Below are positions 1-11,781 of a DNA stretch of 64,000 bases, in pieces. A program made the position numbers and the translations under genes. The notes beneath the pieces are model-generated. The model did not search any database and was not told the origin of the DNA. It saw only the letters and a program-made list of their open reading frames with translations. Numbering within the stretch: the stretch's first letter is position 1; every line of letters begins with the position of its first letter. Origin of the DNA: Anthostomella pinea (taxonomy: Eukaryota; Ascomycota; Sordariomycetes; Xylariales; Xylariaceae); contig CAUWAG010000007.1 in assembly GCA_963556695.1 (NCBI GenBank), positions 2,294,001 through 2,358,000 of the forward strand. Reading direction: 5' to 3'.

Positions 1-87
1 TTCTTCCCCGTCAGAGTACTCAGCGCCCTCGTATTCGTCGAGGTCGTTCTCGTAGTCATAGTTGCGGTAGGCTTGGTGGCGAGACAT
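1..87 (-). CDS. hbs1: Hbs1 translational GTPase, N-terminal fragment (runs off the left edge)
   Basis: Reading leftwards from the ATG at 87-85, 29 codons are open to the window edge. The peptide begins MSRHQAYRNYDYENDLDEY, followed by acidic residues. This is the conserved start of fungal and animal Hbs1 (HBS1L begins MSRHRNVRGYNYDEDF). Hbs1 is an eRF3/EF1A-like GTPase. With Dom34/Pelota it recognises ribosomes stalled on mRNA and splits them for no-go and non-stop decay in the cytosol. Only the flexible N-terminal ribosome-contacting region is visible; the GTPase domain would lie left of the window. The identification rests on this short but characteristic stretch. Confidence 0.75.
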   Translation of the reverse strand, partial: MSRHQAYRNYDYENDLDEYEGAEYSDGEE

Positions 88-1083
88 GTCGGCTCGGTGC
101 GCTCAAGATATGCTCCCAGATATGCAGGAGTTTTGGCGCGTGGAACGGGCTGTATCACTGGTGGGTTGATGCAGTTGACGCAGTTGACGAGAGATGACTG
201 GGACAAAGACGGGAGATAGATTCCTTAAATATGTGGTGGACGAGTCGATTTACCTTTCTCCGTTCGTACCACGTCTCTGGTGGCTTGCGGCTAAATCAAG
301 TGTGCTCTAGGTATCAAGAATCGAAGCTGATGCGCAACACTGAACAACTGGTCAAGGCCTTCGTGTAGGTACACACGATGTGCAGAAACAATTGCAGTAC
401 ATTATCCCGTCGTATTACATGTAGCTGTGAAAGAGGCGGCTCTAGCGGGGTAGGTATTGATGAGGGGTCAATCATGGATCATGGTGGTGGTGGACATGGA
501 CCGGCCACAAGTGACAAAGGTATGTTACATGTACTGTAGCCCGATGACGCAATGAATGAAGGCCCGACTGGCACCTGTGCTGGCAGCCTACTACCTAGAG
601 GTACCTCGGTACCTTGGGTACATAATGGAATTGTCAGCCCATTCACCGCTCGATATTTTAATATCCAAAGCCACATGTAGTAGTACAGTACCAAGACCTC
701 AACAGTAATAGGTAGTGAAGATAGGGACGCACAGGCACCCGCTGTTGTCCATCTATCATCAATCCGCCGTTATTGCACAGACGGCTCTACCTCTCTCCCT
801 CAACCTCAACCGAACGATTCTCTTCTTGGGACACAGATCAATAGTCTTACTCGACTGGTATCTTAGGTATTTTCCTGTCATCCTACATGGGTCTCGTAAG
901 GAGGCAGCATCTGCCGAGTATGCTACACAGTGAAAGAAGGGAACATCGCAACCCTAGACCCCAACGGCTACGGTTCGTAACCCGAATCATGGCATACATT
1001 GTGCCACGCCACTGCACCCAACCGGCAATGCCATCAAGTCTGCGAGCAGCTGACAGCCAACCTGGGAACACTCACAGCCGACT
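88..1083. other. Intergenic: hbs1 promoter side and vps27 3' flank
   Basis: About 1 kb with no ORF resembling a known protein. It must hold the hbs1 5' leader and promoter and the vps27 3' UTR. Short GGTACC/TAGGTA-type motifs occur near 590-620. Nothing else stands out. Confidence 0.6.
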
Positions 1084-3505
1084 TCATAGATCGATCAAGC
1101 TTTCCTCCACCACAGGTTGCTGGGGTGCATGCTGGGGGGCGGATGGGAATGACTCCTTCGTAAAGCCCGGATAAGCTGGTCCACCCATCTGGTAGGCCGG
1201 GGCGGGTGAGTCCGTGTGTTGCTGTTGTTGCGGCGGCTGCTGCTGCCGCCAATAGGTCTGTGGTGTGGGCTGACCGGAAGGTTGATACTGCTGCGGAATA
1301 TGAGGTGGCTGCGAAGACTGCACAGCAACCGAACCAGGAGTGTGTGAAACGGATTGCCCGTCATACCTCGCACTCTGGAGCGTTGGGTAAGGAGATGGAG
1401 CAGCCTCAGCAGGCACGCCGGGCGTATGACGGTCGCCTGCCGATGTACTGCTGTAATAAAAGGCTGCACTTGGGTCTGCTGAAGACGCCCCGACAGACTC
1501 GTGAGCTCTGTTATGCGGCGTTCGTGGCGATGGCTGGGATATGTGAGTGGGCGCGGGAGCATGTTCCGAGGTAGCGTAGTTGGCCTGACTGGGGTATTGA
1601 GGCGGCGCCGATGGTGCTTGTTTCTGCCAACTATCGTTGCTCTGAACTGCATGCTGGGTATACTGCCCGCTCATGGGCATCGCTACTGAAGCCCGCTTCC
1701 CGTAGCCGGCGTACTGCGGTTGTGGCGTGCGCTGGGCATGCCGAGGGTAATCTTGACCTGCAGATGATGGGCCAGGACGAGATTCATGCCCGGCCATATA
1801 GAAATTATCCGCGGATGTTAAACCGCCACCTGCCGTAGATATCAAGGGATAGGAGCCAGTCGGTTGTCTTGGGGCGGCAACATCGTAGCCGCCCATGTTG
1901 TGCTGACTATAAGTCTTGGATAGGCGCTCTTCCAGCATCCTATCATAGTATCGTACGACGGTAGACAGCTTTGCGTGCAGATCTAGTAACGTATCTACGA
2001 CATCGGTCAGCACAATGCGATTTATACAGCTTGGCACGCCCCTCACCATGTTTGCTCATTGTCTCCCCATATGTGCGGGCCAGCTTAGGCCGTAAGGTCC
2101 CAATGGAGTCATAGAGTTCCTGGATCTGCGGTTCTCTCAAGATTGTACCCGGAGGCTGCGTCTGCAACCTGTCAACCAACGTCGAGAAAAGATTGATGTT
2201 TTCGGCTTCGACTGGCGTGAGTTCGTAGTCGTTCTTCGGTAGACCAAAGGAAGCAGCCGGGACACTTTCGGCGGCATTTGTATGTTGTTTTAGAGCAGCA
2301 GCATGTCTCTGTTTTTGCTCTTCCATATCTGCCAGTGATGCTGCAATGGCGGCCTTGAGGTCTTCATCCTCCTCGTCGGGCGCATTAGCCGATGCCGACA
2401 CGGCATCGTTGACAGCGCTGGCGACGTTGGCATGGGTGGCTGCAGGCGTGTTGTCGACAGGTGGGACATAGCCCTGAGAATGACTTTGGACCTCCTCCAG
2501 GCTCATCGCCAGAGCCTTTTTGAGATCCTGGTCGAAGGCATCGTCGACGCGCGCACTGCGTGGCTGCATGGAAGCAGACGTGCTGTGATTCTTATGGGGA
2601 AATGACGAGCTTGACGGCGACCGCTCTGGCGGTATCAAGCCCTTGCTGGACTTGTCGGTTAATCTCGCATAGCATCCGTCGTCGACTCGTACAGGCTGCA
2701 TGATGCCCAGGTGTGGCAAAGGCAGCGACTTGGTGGAACATTGCTGATCAAAGGTGTTGCCACAATTGCGACAGTGGTGCTTCCGGTTGGTGAAGGTGAA
2801 TGGAGTCCGACACCGCATACATACGTCCGAGTCGGTCCATTCTGGAGGCTACCAGGTAGATGTAAGCTTCTCGTCCTAACGGTATGTGAAGGGTGCTACG
2901 TACTGCACTGCTGTCTATCATGCTGCTTGCCACGGTCACCTTGGGGGGAAACTGGTAGCCTTCTCTCTGCAGCGTTCGGTAGGTCTCGTCGATATATGTC
3001 AGGTCGCGGCGTGCTTCCGTCGCAGCGGCCCACGACTGTATCAATTCGAGAATCTTGGCACGGACCTCGAGGTTGACGGCGGCCGGGCCGACGGCACGGA
3101 GTAAGGAAACGAGGTTGTCCATGAACTCGCGAGAGGCGATCTCGACAAGGAAGTGCGAGCCGCCGTTCTTGACGCAGGTGTCGGTCAGCTACAGGGCGTT
3201 AGCATAGCACGCCGGCGAAGCTGTTCGGGACGACGGTACGTTGAGGGCGCTCAACTGGGTATTGGGGTTCTTGTTGCCAATGCGTCGCTTCAGCGAGCGC
3301 ATGGCCTCCTTGGGTTGTACTGTCTTGGACCGGATGACATCGGATATCTCGAGATTGAGGGGAATATCCTCCCTGCGCACGAAAGGTCAGCGGGCGAAGG
3401 AGGCCCTGGAGTGGCCACAAATGCGTACAAGCTGCTTCCCGTCGCCTTCTCGATCTGCTCATCCAGGGCGCTGTTGGCCGAGGACGACCACCAGCCTCCC
3501 ATCAT
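1084..3505 (-). CDS. vps27: Vps27, ESCRT-0 subunit (VHS-FYVE-UIM)
   Basis: Five exons, 3505-3429, 3372-3240, 3188-2904, 2848-2047 and 1994-1084, give 735 residues; introns are 51-56 bp with GT-AG ends. Domains in order: a VHS domain (about 1-150, start [19 protein letters not shown]); a FYVE zinc finger (about 170-230, with [17 protein letters not shown] and RVDDGC); two ubiquitin-interacting motifs (about 270-285 [10 protein letters not shown] and 325-344 [13 protein letters not shown]); a helical GAT-like region (about 370-460); then a long Pro/Gln-rich tail ending in LIDL, a clathrin box, at the very C-terminus. Vps27 binds PI3P and ubiquitinated cargo on endosomes and recruits ESCRT-I. 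All exon phases join and the domain order matches yeast Vps27 and animal Hrs. It is head to head with the Doa4-type deubiquitinase at 4766. Confidence 0.95.
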
Positions 3506-4765
3506 GGTGAAGGTTGAGTCGCGGATGAGTTGTCGCGGTAGGTATCTGTCGGACCTTGAGTTGGGAAAAAAAGATATCGGTGCCTGAATACGACGCAGAA
3601 AGACTGTGGAAGATGGGCTGGCTGCGTTGGATTACGGTCTGGATATGGTATGGTTATGGTAGGTCAATACAGGATGTAAATCAAACGGACATCATTAGGC
3701 ATAACCCGCAGCCTCATCAACGTCAATCCGCCTACATAGGTACGTACATACAGCCCCTCTGATGTGGCTTGTCGCCTTATTCCAGCTGCCACGTGCATGT
3801 ATCTTCTGTGTACCTCCAATGCCATTGATTCATGCTAGGTGTACCAAAACCAGTACATGCACTGGACATGAGATGTCAGTGAGCACCTTGAGGTACACCT
3901 ACTAGATGCATCAAAGCTACGTGCAAGTGTTCAATGTACGTGTACCCAACGTGTATATACTATACCCAATGTACTTTTTCTATGTATTTCACGTCCGCGT
4001 TTCCATATATCCTATCCCATCAGCGCTATGAAGCATACAAAATCTCTCTCGATTAGAGCAGTGAGGTTGATATTGTGGATAGATACTTGCAGGTGGCTGG
4101 CCGGCCGGGTGCTTGTACTGGGAGCCCGAGACTATCGGGTAGCAGATTACGTACCTAGGTACCTACCTATCTATACAAGTCCGGTTAATGCGAATCCAAC
4201 CCCGCCGCGTCCCGCATCCCGCATCCGTGGACCGTGGCGAGATGCGCCAACCTGCCAACCACATGTTTCCGCGTCCACCTTCTGATACCCTGACTCCTAG
4301 ACTACCTTATTTACCCACCAACCTTTTCGACTCAGATGCTGCTTTACGCGTTCGACGGCGCGACCAGCGTGTCAAGACCTTCTCTACTTACCCTACCTGT
4401 CCCTTTGGCCCGTTGTAGTCGTGTTCTTTGAGCGTTCCGTTCGCGGTCTTCCGTCTCTTTCAACCTCGATATCCAGGCGCTGTTCACAGACGCCCGCGTT
4501 TCCTCAAGAATGCCACCACATTCCAATCCCCGTCCCCAGAACAATAGCGATACATAAGAGTCTACTTCGCGGCCAGTTCTGCCCCTGCCCCCCCAAGCAT
4601 ACCTACACATTGCTTTCGAGTTGGCGCCGACGCTTCAAGTTCCTGACCTGCGTTACTCTGCTCTGAGACCAAGTCTCCAAGTCCACCTGGCCTTCCGACT
4701 GTCGCGACGCCGCCCCTCGACTCGAGCCACTCCGATATGCTACACGTGTGCCACCCCGGTACATT
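3506..4765. promoter_or_regulatory. Shared divergent promoter region, vps27 / doa4
   Basis: 1,260 bp between the start codons of two oppositely transcribed genes, so both promoters and 5' leaders must lie here. Several GTACCTAGGTACC-like palindromic runs occur around 4150-4170, and many GTACCT/GTACAC motifs at 3830-3960. Pyrimidine-rich stretches at 4380-4640 suit the doa4 5' leader. No assigned transcription-factor site can be defended. Confidence 0.6.
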
Positions 4766-7700
4766 ATGAGCCTTGTCGCATATTCAAGGACTGCTGGGCT
4801 TCCTGATAGTGGCGCAATGGCTGCCGGCGCCGCAACCCACCCCGGAGGAGGAGGGACGGATGGTGCTAATTCGGACTCTGGCAAGGCGCCCTTTCGCCAC
4901 ATAGATGACCTGACCTCTGTCGGTGTCGACCTCGACCCTCATACTCCTCTGAGGAAGATGCTTGAGATTGGTGATGCACACATGCGGCAAGCCACCACAT
5001 TCAACGACTTTCGCCGACCCGACCTAGCACTGCAAGAATACATCAAGGCTTTCATCATCGCCGTCGATAGAGTCCCCAAGCACAAAGAATATCCTTCCCT
5101 AAAGGCCGACCGAGGCGACCTCAACCGCCTGTACACTGCGCTCAAGTCCAAGATCAGTGCCAGCACGACCACTTTCGAGCAGATAAAATCTAACATACAG
5201 GACGACAACCGCCGAAGCGGAGTGTGCTCCACACGATCAGCACTCAATTCTTCAAAACCATCGTCCATGAATCTGCCCAGCCCTCCGTCAGGCCATCTCA
5301 TGCAAGACTCGAACCAAGCGGCTGGAGATAGCCGACTAAATGGGTCAAGCCGCGAGGGGGACGGCTTGTTCAGCCCGGCGCGCAAGAACAAGCCCGCCGT
5401 GCACCCAAAGCCTCAAGCCTTGCATGGCAAAGCCGTAGGGCATGTATCAGACATGGCGCCGCAGGACCTCGCAGCTCGTTTTGCAAAGCTTCGCGAATGT
5501 CACGGTCCTCACAAGGTTGGAGCAGCAGCCGACCCCACGAAACATGCTGGTCTTGGAGACATGACTAAATATTATGGTCCTCGAAGCCCAGTCGACAGGT
5601 CGATTCCAGTCTTGCCAAAGCTCCCCGATGCAATCTATAATCCCGCTAGAGGCACCGTCACGAGCGAACTTGCCAATCTCCCATCTAGCACCCCCCGCGG
5701 CATGTTTAGCCGCACGAACTCGATGGCCTCCGGTCCCAGTGCCTCTTCTCGGACATCAATGGAGAATGCCATCAGGTCTTTTAGCGAAGAACAGTTCGTA
5801 ACAGCGCACACGTACGAGGCGCCTCGACTATCCTCGCGACCACAACCGACTGGGATACGCGTTCCTGAGGGAAACACTATCACTGTCAACGACCTCATCG
5901 GTTACATGCGTCAGGGTTCAGCTACGATCCGCATCCTCATCATTGATGTTCGCGACCGAGATTCATATAACGAGGGGCACATCATGTCGCAAAGAACTAT
6001 CTGCATTGAACCCGAGATTCTGTCCCGCGGGAACATTTCTGCGGGCCAGATCGTGGACAGTATGGTCTTGGCACCTCCACAGGAAGAATCTGCGATTAAA
6101 CAGCTGGATGAAGTCGACCTCGTCGTCGTCTACGATCAAGACTCGACACGTGTGCCGACGAGGCTGAGCGGCGACACCGAAGAGATAGTACTGTACAATA
6201 TCTGGCAAGCTCTTTCTCAGTACAACTACGATAGAGCGCTGAAGAACCCCCCAAAACTATTGGTCGGTGGTCTGGATGCTTGGGTCGACGAGCTTGGTGC
6301 CCAGTCTTTGGGAACCTCGAGCACACCGACCAGCGCAAAGCCCGCGAATTGGGGTTCTGCCAGGCACCACGGCGGACGCAGACGATCGAGGAACACGATC
6401 ACGCTTCCGCAGGATGAGAGTGAACGCTGGGAGGCAACGATCAAGAAGGAGCAAACACTGGAATACATCAAGTCAAAAAAAGACTTCCATGCCAAATTTC
6501 CAAGTGTCTCACGCTTACCAGAATCCATGAGTTCCTCTACGAGGCCCCGCCAAGCCAAGCGAATGGCCGAAGCCAGAGAGGAAGATTTCCTAGAAACCAT
6601 TGCACCCAACCCTCCAAGACTCCCAAAGCGGTCCGTTGCGAAGACCAGGTATAGTGGGCTGGAGTCAGAAGACGATGCATCGCCAGTGGGCGGCATCACC
6701 ATGATGGCTGATTCTTCACAAGCAGCCACCACGCAAAAACGGACTGGACTCCGAAACCCCACGAATTGGTGCTACTCAAACGCGACTCTACAAGCAATCC
6801 TTGCGTCGCACGGCTTTGTGGATGAAATGTTGGACGAGAGATGGCCTGCAAACCATCGCTCAATGGCTGGGCCATCACACGTCCGGCATGCTCAGCTGAT
6901 GTGCAAAGTTCTCGGAAACCTTATGCAATGGATGAGTAAGAAGCATTTTGACACTATGCAGGCCACGACATTCATGGTACGTCTCGCACCACCATCAACT
7001 TTAGTCTCGCGCTAACAATGTGAAGCATTATATACGCGCCATCCACCGGGGATACCTATCTGGTGATGGTCAATGGATGAGATTCGGGGACCGCAGTCAA
7101 CACGACGCGGAGGAGTTGATCACATTCGTATTCGACCAACTTGCGGGGGAAACTAATATGGCCCACCTGCACGCACCATTAGAAGACCCCAGCCCTGATA
7201 TTGCCAACAATCGTGTGCATAGTCTGGTCCACTTCTGGAACACCACGATACGTCAACGCGACGACATCGTACTTCGATACTGGGCAGATGTCTCAATGGC
7301 TGTGCTCACATGCAAAGCATGTGGTAAAGTTACCAATACCCCTATCGTGGAGGAAGTCTGCGGGTTCCCGGCGGTTAAAGGACGTAAAGATGCTAGCTTG
7401 CTCGGGGACCTGAAAGCACTGACAAAAGGCGATGAAGTAGAGTATAACTGTTTGTGTGGCGGCCTAGGCGACAAAGACAAGAAGGGCGTGTACCAGGGCG
7501 TGCCAGCGGACCACCACAAGCAGTCTCAATTTGTGAGACTACCGCCGCTACTCAGAGTTTGCCTTTACAGATATGACTACGGGTCGCCCGACAAACTCGT
7601 GACTCATTACGACTTCCCCATTAACGACCTCGACCTTCGTGAATACACGATGGAGGAGAAAGACAGAGAAGCAGTCAAGAAAGCACTGGGGAGCAATGGC

Positions 7701-7997
7701 GATGGATTCGCAGGTACCACCAGCTACGATCTCTATGCGGTTATCGTCCATCAGGGCGCGAGGCTGGCGACAGGACACTACTGGACGTATGTTCGAACGG
7801 GTGCTTCGGAGTGGACGAAATGCGATGATGCAAGGATTACCCCGACTGGAATCGACGAAAAGGAACTACACCGAAGATTGACGCAGAATTACCTACCTAG
7901 CGAGCCTACCGATAAGAACCCCACGCCCCCCACGCCGACCATGATGTTTTACAAGCGGAAGGACGTACCTTGGTCTTGGGATGTGAAGAAGAAGTAG
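4766..7997 (+). CDS. doa4: Doa4/Ubp4-type ubiquitin hydrolase with rhodanese domain
   Basis: Two exons (4766-6976, 7026-7997) around a 49-bp intron give 1,060 residues. The N-terminus (about 30-140, PFRHIDDLTSV... FNDFRRPDLALQEYIKAF) is the USP8-type dimerisation/MIT-like helical region. A rhodanese-like domain follows (about 370-510, with LIIDVRDRDSYNEGHI and LLVGGLDAW). The C-terminal USP domain has its Cys box at GLRNPTNWCYSN (Cys669), a CKACGK zinc-ribbon half, and the His box ATGHYWTYVR (His988) with CDDARIT after it. Family knowledge: Doa4 removes ubiquitin from cargo at ESCRT-III before vesicle budding. The Cys box is divergent (NWCYSN rather than NTCYMN) but keeps the nucleophile. The start could instead be the in-frame ATG at 4817 (MAAGAATHPGG), whose context is as good. 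Confidence 0.93.
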
Positions 7998-9536
7998 ACC
8001 GTTCACTTCAAATGCCTGCACGGAGCTTTTTGAGGCGCGCCTCGTTACAGGGCCTCGGATGGCACAGCGCGGGCGAGGTATGCATGATCGGCATCTCTAC
8101 GGCGCATAAGGGGAGCGGAGGGGAGGGGGGCAGGGGCCCAAGCATCGAGCTCCTATTGCGGGAACGGCTGAGACTAGGATAACGGCGTTTGGGCTCCTGG
8201 TGTTCAGTACTGCTTTTCTTCACGCGGTCGGGATGGGGAAAGGGGGCGGCGGGTTCGGTCGGTCACCACTGGAAATGAATGCCCTGCGGTCTTGCCCACC
8301 CACCACCGCCTTTCTGTTGATTGCTCGCGGGCCTGTTTTTCTATATACCCTTTTGCGGTTGCTATTCCTGACATCCCTTTCCCTGGGTACCTACCTATAT
8401 AGCTAGCCATGGTACAGGTAGACAAGAATAGAGACCTGCCATTTCCTCCTTCTGCTGATGTGGCTTGGGAACTCGTCTGACTGCCTTGTGGAGAACTGCT
8501 GTTTTGAATTGGTTGTGGTAAATTACCTCTTAGTAACTTGGTGAGCTCTGTGTTTGTGATTGCCACTCGGCTGTGGTGGTGGGATGGAATGTGTTATGGT
8601 ACTAAGACTAGACGCGGAAGTACTTCTGAGTCTTTGCCTATCAATGTGGTGGGTGTATAGGAGGATAATCGGAGCAATTGTTGATTGTTGGCGTACCTTG
8701 ACTATATCACATTATATGGGTAGGTTCCGTGTAAGTCTGTGACGTATCCCCATCCATCTACGAGGCGAAACTCCGTCTCTCCTCTCTCTAAGCCCCTTGA
8801 TTAACCGATGCAACTGCGCGTGTATATGAGGTATGTATGTAATCGCGAACCCGATATGTATCCCTATAACCCCTTTTCTAGGACCCCAGTGCTGGATCTT
8901 CCAGGGATGGCGCGGTATGGATACTATAGGATATAGACAGGCAGGGAGCAGAGAGGGAGGGAGGCAGGGACTAAGGGGCAACGGAAGTCCGCCGGGACAA
9001 GAAAGGAGCCATACTTTGATCCCCAGATGTGAGTTTTACAGTAGCAATGGAGGACTGTGTATACAAGTATGACATTCAATGCTCGCTGGCCCGTCGCAAG
9101 TCCGTCCCGAGAAAATGCAGTAAGTGCTCTACGGGGAGGTCATTCTGCCGACTGGATTGGCAGAGCCCAAGGTCCACGCCCAACGTGGTTTGTGACTCGG
9201 GCTTGAGAGAGCTCGAGGGAATAGGCTATGGAGTTAATATAAACACTTGGAAGATAGGGCACTGCATCACAGACATAGGAGCACTGTTGTATTGATTAGG
9301 TCTACCGTGCTCTATCATACCGACCGTTTCGTGGCTTTCATCATCAAGGTCTGGGAAATCGGAGTTCGAGATTATATTGCTGCACGCTAATATGTGCGAC
9401 ATGACCTGCAAAATCGCCATGCCCAAACACCATACGCCGGCCAGGAGTACTATACGAAGACTAAACCCAGCATGAAACTATACCCGACATCGCAGACACC
9501 GAGCTACCAACGATACCATGTTGCCGCACTTGTATC
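7998..9536. other. Convergent intergenic region, doa4 / acyl-CoA synthetase
   Basis: 1.5 kb between two gene 3' ends. It has a G-rich stretch at 8110-8260 and A/G-rich short runs at 8930-8980 (GGAGGGAGGCAGGGA type). Short ORFs here have no recognisable domain or codon structure, so I see no gene. Confidence 0.6.
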
Positions 9537-11781
9537 TCAGGACTGTTTCAGACACTCCGATATTTGGGACTTGTAGTGGTCCTTTAACGCCCTTCGATTG
9601 ACTTTCTGCGTCGCGGTAACGAGCCCCTATCGAGTTGTCAGTATTTCGTTTCCCGGCAAACATGGGTTTCGGGCCATGAGCTCAGCATTGAATCAAGGTA
9701 GGTGAAAAGGAGACAGCAAGAACTCACGTTGGTAGGCGTCCATTCATCATCGACCAGCACAACACCGGCGATCATTTCCAATCCACTAAGCCCGGCCTTC
9801 TTTCCAACCGATATGAGGTCTTTGTGAACAGCTTCCCGTACTTTCTTGTCATTGTACATATTGGCGTTATCGACGCCCAGGCTCTTGGCCAGGTCGGCCA
9901 GCGGCTTTTCGTTAGGGGATATTATGGCGATGGGTCGTGGCGCCGAGCTGTCGCCATGAACCATGAGGTTGTTGACGTATGCACAGCCTCGGTAAATGGC
10001 CTCCAGTTTCTCAAGCGCAACATACTCACCGCCCGCCATCTTGACGAGGTTCTTGACGCGGTCAATAACTTTGACGTGGCCCACAGGGTCGACTTCACCA
10101 ATGTCACCAGTTCGGAACCAGCCATCCGACGTGTAGGCCTTCTCGGTTTCTTCCGGGTTCTTATAGTATTCCCTCGCGACGGGGAGGCCGCGAAGAAGGA
10201 TCTCGCCTTGCGGAGGCGTCGCAGATGCGTCATAACCGATATCAGGCAAGCTGACGAGCTTCATTTCCATCGAGGGCGGCACGGGGCCGATGGCGTTAGG
10301 AGTCCACTGCAGGGGACAGCCCAGAGAGCCATTGGCGCACGTCTCAGTCAACCCATAACCTGTTACCATTGGCGCGAGTACCATGCTCACGAAATGGAGC
10401 GTGCCCTCGGATATGCCACTGCCGCCATTGAAGACGAAGCGGACTCGTCCACCCGTCATCGCTCGAACCTTGTTGAAGACCAAAGCATCCAACAGGAAGC
10501 TTCCGGGAAGGCCGTTTGCCACAAGCATGGACTTTAGGTTATAGGCGCCCCAAAAGAGGTTCTTGGTCAGGGCCCCACCAGAGTTGACTCGACTCTCAAT
10601 GCCTTTTCTGATCGTCTCCCATATTTGTGGCACCCCTACCATAATAGTGGGAGCGAGCTCGTGCATATCGCCGTGACAATTTCTCGTCGACGAATCGGCC
10701 AAGGTACGCGGTGATCCATAGCCCATCTTACCACCAATGAAGACGACAATATTCTCCACAGCCATCTCCAAGATATGCGCAAGGGGCAGATAGGCCAGGA
10801 TGACGTCCTTGTGAGAGACCGTCTCCTCGATGATACTGTACAGGCCAGTAACAGCAGCAACCAGAGCCTCATGCAGGATGGGCACACCTTTCGGCGTGCC
10901 AGAGGAACCGGATGTGTACATGATGCAGCACAAATCGCTCGGCTTCGGAGGGACGGGTGGTATGGGGTTGGCTTCGCCGAGCGCAACGAGGTCCGAGTAG
11001 GAGAGTATGGTCAATTGCGAGTGGTCAGCTTTGAACTCGGTCATCTCTTGATCCGATATGGGCATATTGGTCGAGTCATTGTAGATGAGGTATTTGACAT
11101 CCTTTGCGTTCTTCAACGGGCCACTAGCTGTCTTGAACAAGTGAGGATCTGTATACATGGCCTTCGCATTCGTCTGAGTTAGGGAGTACTCGACGGCGTC
11201 GGAGCCGAGGGTGTCGTAGGCGGTGGCGATGGTGATGGACTGGGAAGCGCATCCGTGGGACATGCAAAGCCAATTTGGGCTGCGTACGTTAGATATTAGC
11301 CATGTTCAAACATTGGATTGGCAGCTCTTTACCTTGTGGATGCGAAGAGATGCAGCTTGTCACTTGGGTCCAAGCCCAGCTTTCTCAGGCCGGCGCCGAC
11401 GCGCAAAGCTCGCGTCTCGTATTCCTTGTAGGTGAGGAACTCGTACGGGGACAGCTCGAAGTAGTTCCATTTCTTCTCGACCTCTGTCTTGACTCCATCG
11501 ACGACCTTGGGCACCTTCTTGGTGTCGGTGTGCGTCTTGATCAGCCTGCGAGCGCCTATGGCGGGCTTGTCACCGTAGACCTTGGCACTGTTGGTGAAGA
11601 GGTCGTAGACAGTGGCAATGTGCGGAGCTGGGCGAGTGACGAAGCCATCCTTCGCCTTGACGTGCCTGTACGGTTTTGTCTCACCCTCGACCTCTGACGC
11701 GCCGGGTGCTGTGACCATGAAAGGCGGCTTCTGGACCATGTGCAGGGGCAGTACGCCCTCGAACTGGGTGGCGAGGGCCAT
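9537..11781 (-). CDS. faa1: Long-chain fatty-acid-CoA ligase (Faa1/Faa4 class)
   Basis: Three exons, 11781-11333, 11279-9728 and 9626-9537, give 696 residues, the normal length of fungal Faa1-like enzymes; introns are 53 and 101 bp. It activates long-chain fatty acids to acyl-CoA (fatty acid + ATP + CoA) for lipid synthesis and beta-oxidation. Visible motifs: the AMP-binding P-loop YTSGSSGTPKG, the adenylate motif GYGLTETCANG, and GWFRTGDIGEVD followed by a Lys-rich KVIDRVKNLVKMAGGEYVALE linker. The last exon supplies the conserved GLVTATQKVNRRAL end. The first intron falls in FAST/SPNW and restores the conserved NWLCMSHG stretch. Which paralogue of the Faa1/Faa4 set it is cannot be decided from one sequence. 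Confidence 0.93.

Noticed and set aside
9824..10537. 237-codon ORF antisense to the acyl-CoA synthetase
   Set aside because: Shadow ORF; no recognisable protein.
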